Assembly: GCA_049802235.1 (NCBI GenBank)
Contig: JBARMB010000051.1
Location: 21,746-85,745 of the forward strand
DNA from: VBDM01 sp049802235
Lineage (GTDB): Bacteria > Pseudomonadota > Gammaproteobacteria > Burkholderiales > SG8-39
Reading direction: 5' to 3'
Length of the DNA stretch: 64,000 bases
Every line of letters starts with the position of its first letter. Within the stretch, counting starts at the first letter, position 1. The notes under the pieces are model-generated. The model was not told the origin of the DNA, searched no databases, and saw only the letters and a list, made by a program, of their open reading frames with translations. A program made the position numbers and the translations under genes. This document shows, one piece after another, positions 60,860 to 64,000 of this stretch.

Positions 60860-61686
60860 TGAACGCCCCGACCCGCCTGCCCGGCCAGACCGCAGACGAC
60901 GCGCTCGTCATCGCCGGGAAATCCTATCGCTCGCGCCTGTTGATCGGCACCGGCAAGTACAAGGACTTCGACGAAACGCGGCGCGCGGTCGAGGCGAGCG
61001 GCGCGGAGATCGTCACCGTCGCCATCCGCCGCACCAACATCGGCCAGAACAAGGGCGAGCCGTCGCTGCTCGATACGCTGCCGCTCTCCCGGTTCACCAT
61101 CCTCCCCAACACCGCCGGCTGCTACAGCGCGGAGGACGCGGTGCGCACGCTGCGCCTCGCGCGCGAGCTGCTCGATGGCCACGACCTCGTCAAGCTCGAG
61201 GTGCTGGGCGATCCGAAATCGCTGTATCCGAACGTGGTGGAAACGCTCAGCGCCGCCAGGACGCTGGTGCAGGACGGCTTCAAGGTCATGGTCTACACCA
61301 GCGACGATCCGATCATCGCCAGGCAGCTCGAGGACATCGGCTGCGTCGCGGTGATGCCGCTGGCTTCGCTCATCGGCTCGGGCATGGGCATCCTCAATCC
61401 CTGGAACCTGCAGCTCATCATCGACGCCGCCCGCGTCCCGGTGGTGGTCGATGCCGGCGTGGGGACGGCGTCGGACGCCGCCATCGCCATGGAGCTCGGC
61501 TGCGATGCGGTGCTCATGAACACCGCGGTCGCCGCAGCGCAGAATCCGGTGCTGATGGCGCAGGCGATGCGCAAAGCCGTCGAGGCCGGGCGCGAGGCCT
61601 TCCTCGCCGGCCGCATGCCGAAGAAGTTCTACGCTGCCGCCCCGAGCTCTCCCGCCACCGGGCTGATTTCGCCCAAGACGGCATAG
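60859..61686 (+). CDS. thiG: Thiazole synthase ThiG
   Basis: ThiG condenses DXP, dehydroglycine and ThiS thiocarboxylate into the thiazole phosphate. The 275-residue TIM barrel has LIGTGKYKDF, the Schiff-base Lys in LVKLEVLGD near residue 113 and the phosphate site VVDAGVGTASDAAIAMELG. It is coupled to thiS. The next gene starts 13 bp later. Confidence 0.96.
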   Translation: MNAPTRLPGQTADDALVIAGKSYRSRLLIGTGKYKDFDETRRAVEASGAEIVTVAIRRTNIGQNKGEPSLLDTLPLSRFTILPNTAGCYSAEDAVRTLRLARELLDGHDLVKLEVLGDPKSLYPNVVETLSAARTLVQDGFKVMVYTSDDPIIARQLEDIGCVAVMPLASLIGSGMGILNPWNLQLIIDAARVPVVVDAGVGTASDAAIAMELGCDAVLMNTAVAAAQNPVLMAQAMRKAVEAGREAFLAGRMPKKFYAAAPSSPATGLISPKTA

Positions 61687-61699
61687 CGTCGTCCCGCCC

Positions 61700-62374
61700 T
61701 TGCCGGAACGGCACGGCATCCGCAGTTTCGTTTTGCGCCAGGGGCGCGTTTCCAACGCCCAGCGGCGCGCGCACGAGAATCTGCTGCCGGTATACGGCGT
61801 GCCGTTCGCGCCGCAAGCGCTCGACCTCGATCACCTGTTCGGCCGCGCCGCGCCGAAATTCCTCGAAATCGGTTTCGGCATGGGCGAGACCACGGCGGCG
61901 ATCGCGCAGACGCATCCGCAGAACGACTACCTCGGCGTCGAAGTGCACACCCCGGGCGTGGGCAGCCTGCTCAAGCGCATCGGCGAACTGGGCCTTGACA
62001 ACGTGCGCATCATCCAGCACGACGCCGTCGAAGTGCTGCAGGCGATGATCGCCCCCGACGCACTTTCCGGCGTGCACATTTTCTTTCCCGATCCCTGGCC
62101 GAAGAAGCGCCACCACAAGCGCCGCCTGATCCAGCCGGGCCTCGTCGCGCTGCTCGCCTCGCGCATGCAGCCGGGCGCATACCTCCACGTCGCCACCGAC
62201 TGGGAAGATTACGCGCAGCAAATCCTGGCCGTGCTCTCGGCCGAGCCGGCGCTCTCGAACACGGCCTCGGGCTATGCCGAGCGGCCCGGCACCCGGCCGC
62301 TCACCAAGTTCGAGCACCGCGGCCTGAAGCTCGGCCACCGCGTCTGGGACCTGATGTTCAGGAAGAAAGCCTGA
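61700..62374 (+). CDS. trmB: tRNA (guanine-N7)-methyltransferase TrmB
   Basis: TrmB methylates G46 of tRNA. The 224-residue protein starts at a TTG (61700) with IRSFVLRQGRVSNAQ. It has the SAM-binding LEIGFGMGETT near residue 56 and the signature FFPDPWPKKRHHKRRL near residue 130. The C-terminal TKFEHRGLKLGH completes the family pattern. Confidence 0.95.
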   Translation: MPERHGIRSFVLRQGRVSNAQRRAHENLLPVYGVPFAPQALDLDHLFGRAAPKFLEIGFGMGETTAAIAQTHPQNDYLGVEVHTPGVGSLLKRIGELGLDNVRIIQHDAVEVLQAMIAPDALSGVHIFFPDPWPKKRHHKRRLIQPGLVALLASRMQPGAYLHVATDWEDYAQQILAVLSAEPALSNTASGYAERPGTRPLTKFEHRGLKLGHRVWDLMFRKKA

Positions 62375-62376
62375 AG

Positions 62377-62471
62377 GGCCGCAACAGAATTACCCTTGCG
62401 GCCGCATGATCAGAGAAGTACGAGGGGGCGTTTCCTCTCGCAGGGGAGCACGAAGGGATGTTTCCCCTCGT
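62377..62471. repeat. Hairpins between convergent trmB and hemW
   Basis: GGCCGCAA (62377-62384) pairs with TTGCGGCC (62396-62403). Two 20-bp near-palindromic units, CGAGGGGGCGTTTCCTCTCG (62421) and CGAAGGGATGTTTCCCCTCG (62451), share 16 of 20 bases, 30 bp apart. ACGAGGGG and CCCCTCGT form an outer pair. The array lies between convergent genes, so a bidirectional terminator function is plausible although long T runs are absent. Confidence 0.55.
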
Positions 62472-62484
62472 ATTGTTCGTATTG

Positions 62485-63675
62485 TCACGGGATTGCCGCC
62501 GGCAGGAACAACTGCAGCAGATCGTTCAGGAACCGCTGCCCCAGCTCGGTCGGCCGGATGCGCTCATGATCGCGCACGATCAGGCCGCGCGCCTCGGCCT
62601 CGCGCAGCGGCTTTTCCGCGACCGCGATCTGCAGCCCGGTGCGCTCTACAAACGAGCTCACCGGAAAACCCTCGCTGAGCCGCAGCGCGTTCAGCATGAA
62701 TTCGAACACCAGATCGGCGCGTCCGACTTCATGGCGCTCCTGCACCGCAGTGCCCGCCGCGGCACGCTGCAGATATTCCTTCGGCTGCTTGAAGCACACG
62801 CTGCGCACGACGCGGTCGGGAAAGCTGATCTTGCTGTGCGCGCCCGCGCCGATGCCGAGATAGTCGCCGAAGCGCCAGTAATTGAGATTGTGGCGGCACT
62901 CGCGGCCGGGCTTCGCCCAGGCCGAAACCTCGTAATGCAGGTAGCCCGCCTGCGCCAGCCGCCCGGCGATCAGCTCCTGCATCGCCGCCGCGGTGTCGTC
63001 GTCGGGCAACGGCGGCGGATGGCGGTAAAACAGCGTGTTCGGCTCGAGGGTCAGGTGGTAAAAGGACAGGTGCGCCGTGCCGGCGCCGAGCGCGGCCTCG
63101 ACATCGGCTGCCGCCTCTTCGGGCGTCTGCTTGGGCAGCGCGTACATGAGGTCGAGATTGATGTTGTCGAACGAATGCTGCGCGATCTCGATGGCGCGGC
63201 GCGCTTCCGTCTCATCGTGAATGCGGCCGAGCGCCAGCAGGTGCCGCGGATTGAAACTCTGGATGCCGATCGACAGGCGGTTGACGCCGGCGGCGCGATA
63301 GCCGCGGAATTTTTCCGCCTCGAACGTCCCCGGGTTCGCCTCCAGCGTGATCTCGCAGTCGGGCGCGAGCGGCAGCCGCGCGCGCAAGGCCGAGAGCAGC
63401 ACGTCGATCGACTGCGCCGAGAACAGGCTCGGCGTGCCGCCGCCGAAAAAAATGCTGGCCACGCGCCGTCCCCAGACATCGGGCAGCGCAAGCTCCAGGT
63501 CGCGCAGCAGCGCCTCGACATATTCGCGCTCGGGGAGCTCGCCGCGCGCCTGGTGCGAATTGAAATCGCAGTACGGGCACTTCCTCACGCACCAGGGGAT
63601 GTGCACATACAGCGCCAGCGGCGGCAACTGCGCCAGGCGGATGCCCGCGGGCGACGGCGCGACGGCGATCGCCAT
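62485..63675 (-). CDS. hemW: Radical SAM heme chaperone HemW
   Basis: HemW is a radical SAM protein that traffics heme; it is often mis-annotated as coproporphyrinogen oxidase. The 396-residue protein has the CVRKCPYCDF Cys motif (CxxxCxxC) near residue 30, FFGGGTPSL and LEANPGT. The HemW-type ending EGFPVSSFVERTG leads to a C-terminal winged-helix-like domain. It starts 5 bp after the rdgB stop. Confidence 0.93.
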   Translation of the reverse strand: MAIAVAPSPAGIRLAQLPPLALYVHIPWCVRKCPYCDFNSHQARGELPEREYVEALLRDLELALPDVWGRRVASIFFGGGTPSLFSAQSIDVLLSALRARLPLAPDCEITLEANPGTFEAEKFRGYRAAGVNRLSIGIQSFNPRHLLALGRIHDETEARRAIEIAQHSFDNINLDLMYALPKQTPEEAAADVEAALGAGTAHLSFYHLTLEPNTLFYRHPPPLPDDDTAAAMQELIAGRLAQAGYLHYEVSAWAKPGRECRHNLNYWRFGDYLGIGAGAHSKISFPDRVVRSVCFKQPKEYLQRAAAGTAVQERHEVGRADLVFEFMLNALRLSEGFPVSSFVERTGLQIAVAEKPLREAEARGLIVRDHERIRPTELGQRFLNDLLQLFLPAAIP

Positions 63676-63680
63676 GGGGC

Positions 63681-64000
63681 CTAGACGCCCTCTCTCAGCT
63701 TCGCCAGCAGGCGCCGCAGCGCCTTGCCGCGATGGCTGACGCGGTTTTTCTGCTCGGTCCCGAGCTCCGCCGCGGTCTTGCCGAAATCGGGCAGAAAGAA
63801 ATGCGGGTCGTAGCCGAAGCCGTTGTCCCCGCGCGGCTCGGGCGCGATCTCGCCCGCCCAGCTGCCTTCGGCGATCACCGGCTCCGGATCGTCGCCGTGG
63901 CGCATGAAGACGATGACGCAGTAGTAATGCGCGCGCCGGTCGTCCTTGCCGGCGAGCAGCCGCAGCAGCTTCGCGTTGTTGCGCGCATCCTGCACCCCGC
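63681..64000 (-). CDS. rdgB: XTP/dITP diphosphatase RdgB (3' part; 5' end outside window)
   Basis: RdgB removes non-canonical purine triphosphates. About 106 C-terminal codons are visible, entering from the right edge with DARNNAKLLRLLAG. The family hallmarks are PRGDNGFGYDPHFFLPDFGKTAAEL and SHRGKAL. The gene is directly upstream of hemW, as is common in proteobacteria. Confidence 0.93.
   Translation of the reverse strand, partial: GVQDARNNAKLLRLLAGKDDRRAHYYCVIVFMRHGDDPEPVIAEGSWAGEIAPEPRGDNGFGYDPHFFLPDFGKTAAELGTEQKNRVSHRGKALRRLLAKLREGV

Noticed and set aside
1..64000. CRISPR arrays
   Set aside because: No set of regularly spaced direct repeats with unique spacers was seen; the only tandem repeats are 7-bp units.

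Overview
The window looks like a high-GC chromosomal segment from a betaproteobacterium (Burkholderiales/Nitrosomonadales-like). The evidence is gene order: hisGDCBHAF next to murA and ibaG, an mlaFEDACB lipid-transport operon, and a kdsD-kdsC-lptC-lptA-lptB-rpoN-hpf-ptsN-hprK-rapZ block that includes HPr kinase. No rRNA genes, CRISPR array or intact insertion sequence were seen. One tRNA gene is present.

Layout. Positions 1-13095 are almost entirely minus strand: histidine biosynthesis (hisF is cut by the window edge), murA-ibaG, a YadG/YadH-like ABC exporter and the Mla phospholipid transport genes. Positions 13269-32989 hold an MSHA-like type IV pilus (type II secretion-like) locus: ExeA/MshM ATPase, secretin, TPR protein, assembly ATPase, inner-membrane platform protein, MshI/J/K-type proteins and prepilin-like proteins. 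It is bracketed by an ABC-exporter ATPase plus a sigma-54-type response regulator on the left, and by a multi-pass histidine kinase plus the ABC permease on the right. The last gene, a prepilin, has its own near-consensus sigma-54 promoter preceded by two ATTGTC(C)GGAA repeats about two helical turns apart. I read this as one regulated system (kinase, regulator, RpoN, pilin, ABC exporter). It is the most interesting signal in the window.

Positions 33047-44247 carry a Kef-type antiporter (minus), then KDO synthesis, LPS export, rpoN and its usual neighbours, ubiX, and a LON-domain gene interrupted by an in-frame amber codon. Then come mutY and a cN-I type nucleotidase (minus), an unknown four-helix membrane protein and a NIPSNAP protein.

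Positions 47704-59790 look like two modules for quinate/shikimate-type compounds. The first is an AroE paralogue with a LivKHMGF-type ABC importer. The second is a TetR regulator, a TRAP transporter and a second AroE paralogue with an NAD-type signature, divergent from a dehydroshikimate dehydratase gene coupled to an HPPD-like gene. The second module lies between an intact tRNA-Gly(CCC) and a 38-bp copy of the 5' half of that tRNA, so it resembles a 7.4-kb islet inserted at the tRNA. Its right end holds gene debris. No integrase is visible.

Positions 60656-64000 return to housekeeping genes: thiS-thiG, trmB, then hemW and the 3' part of rdgB on the minus strand. All family assignments come from reading motifs and gene context by eye; no database search was run.
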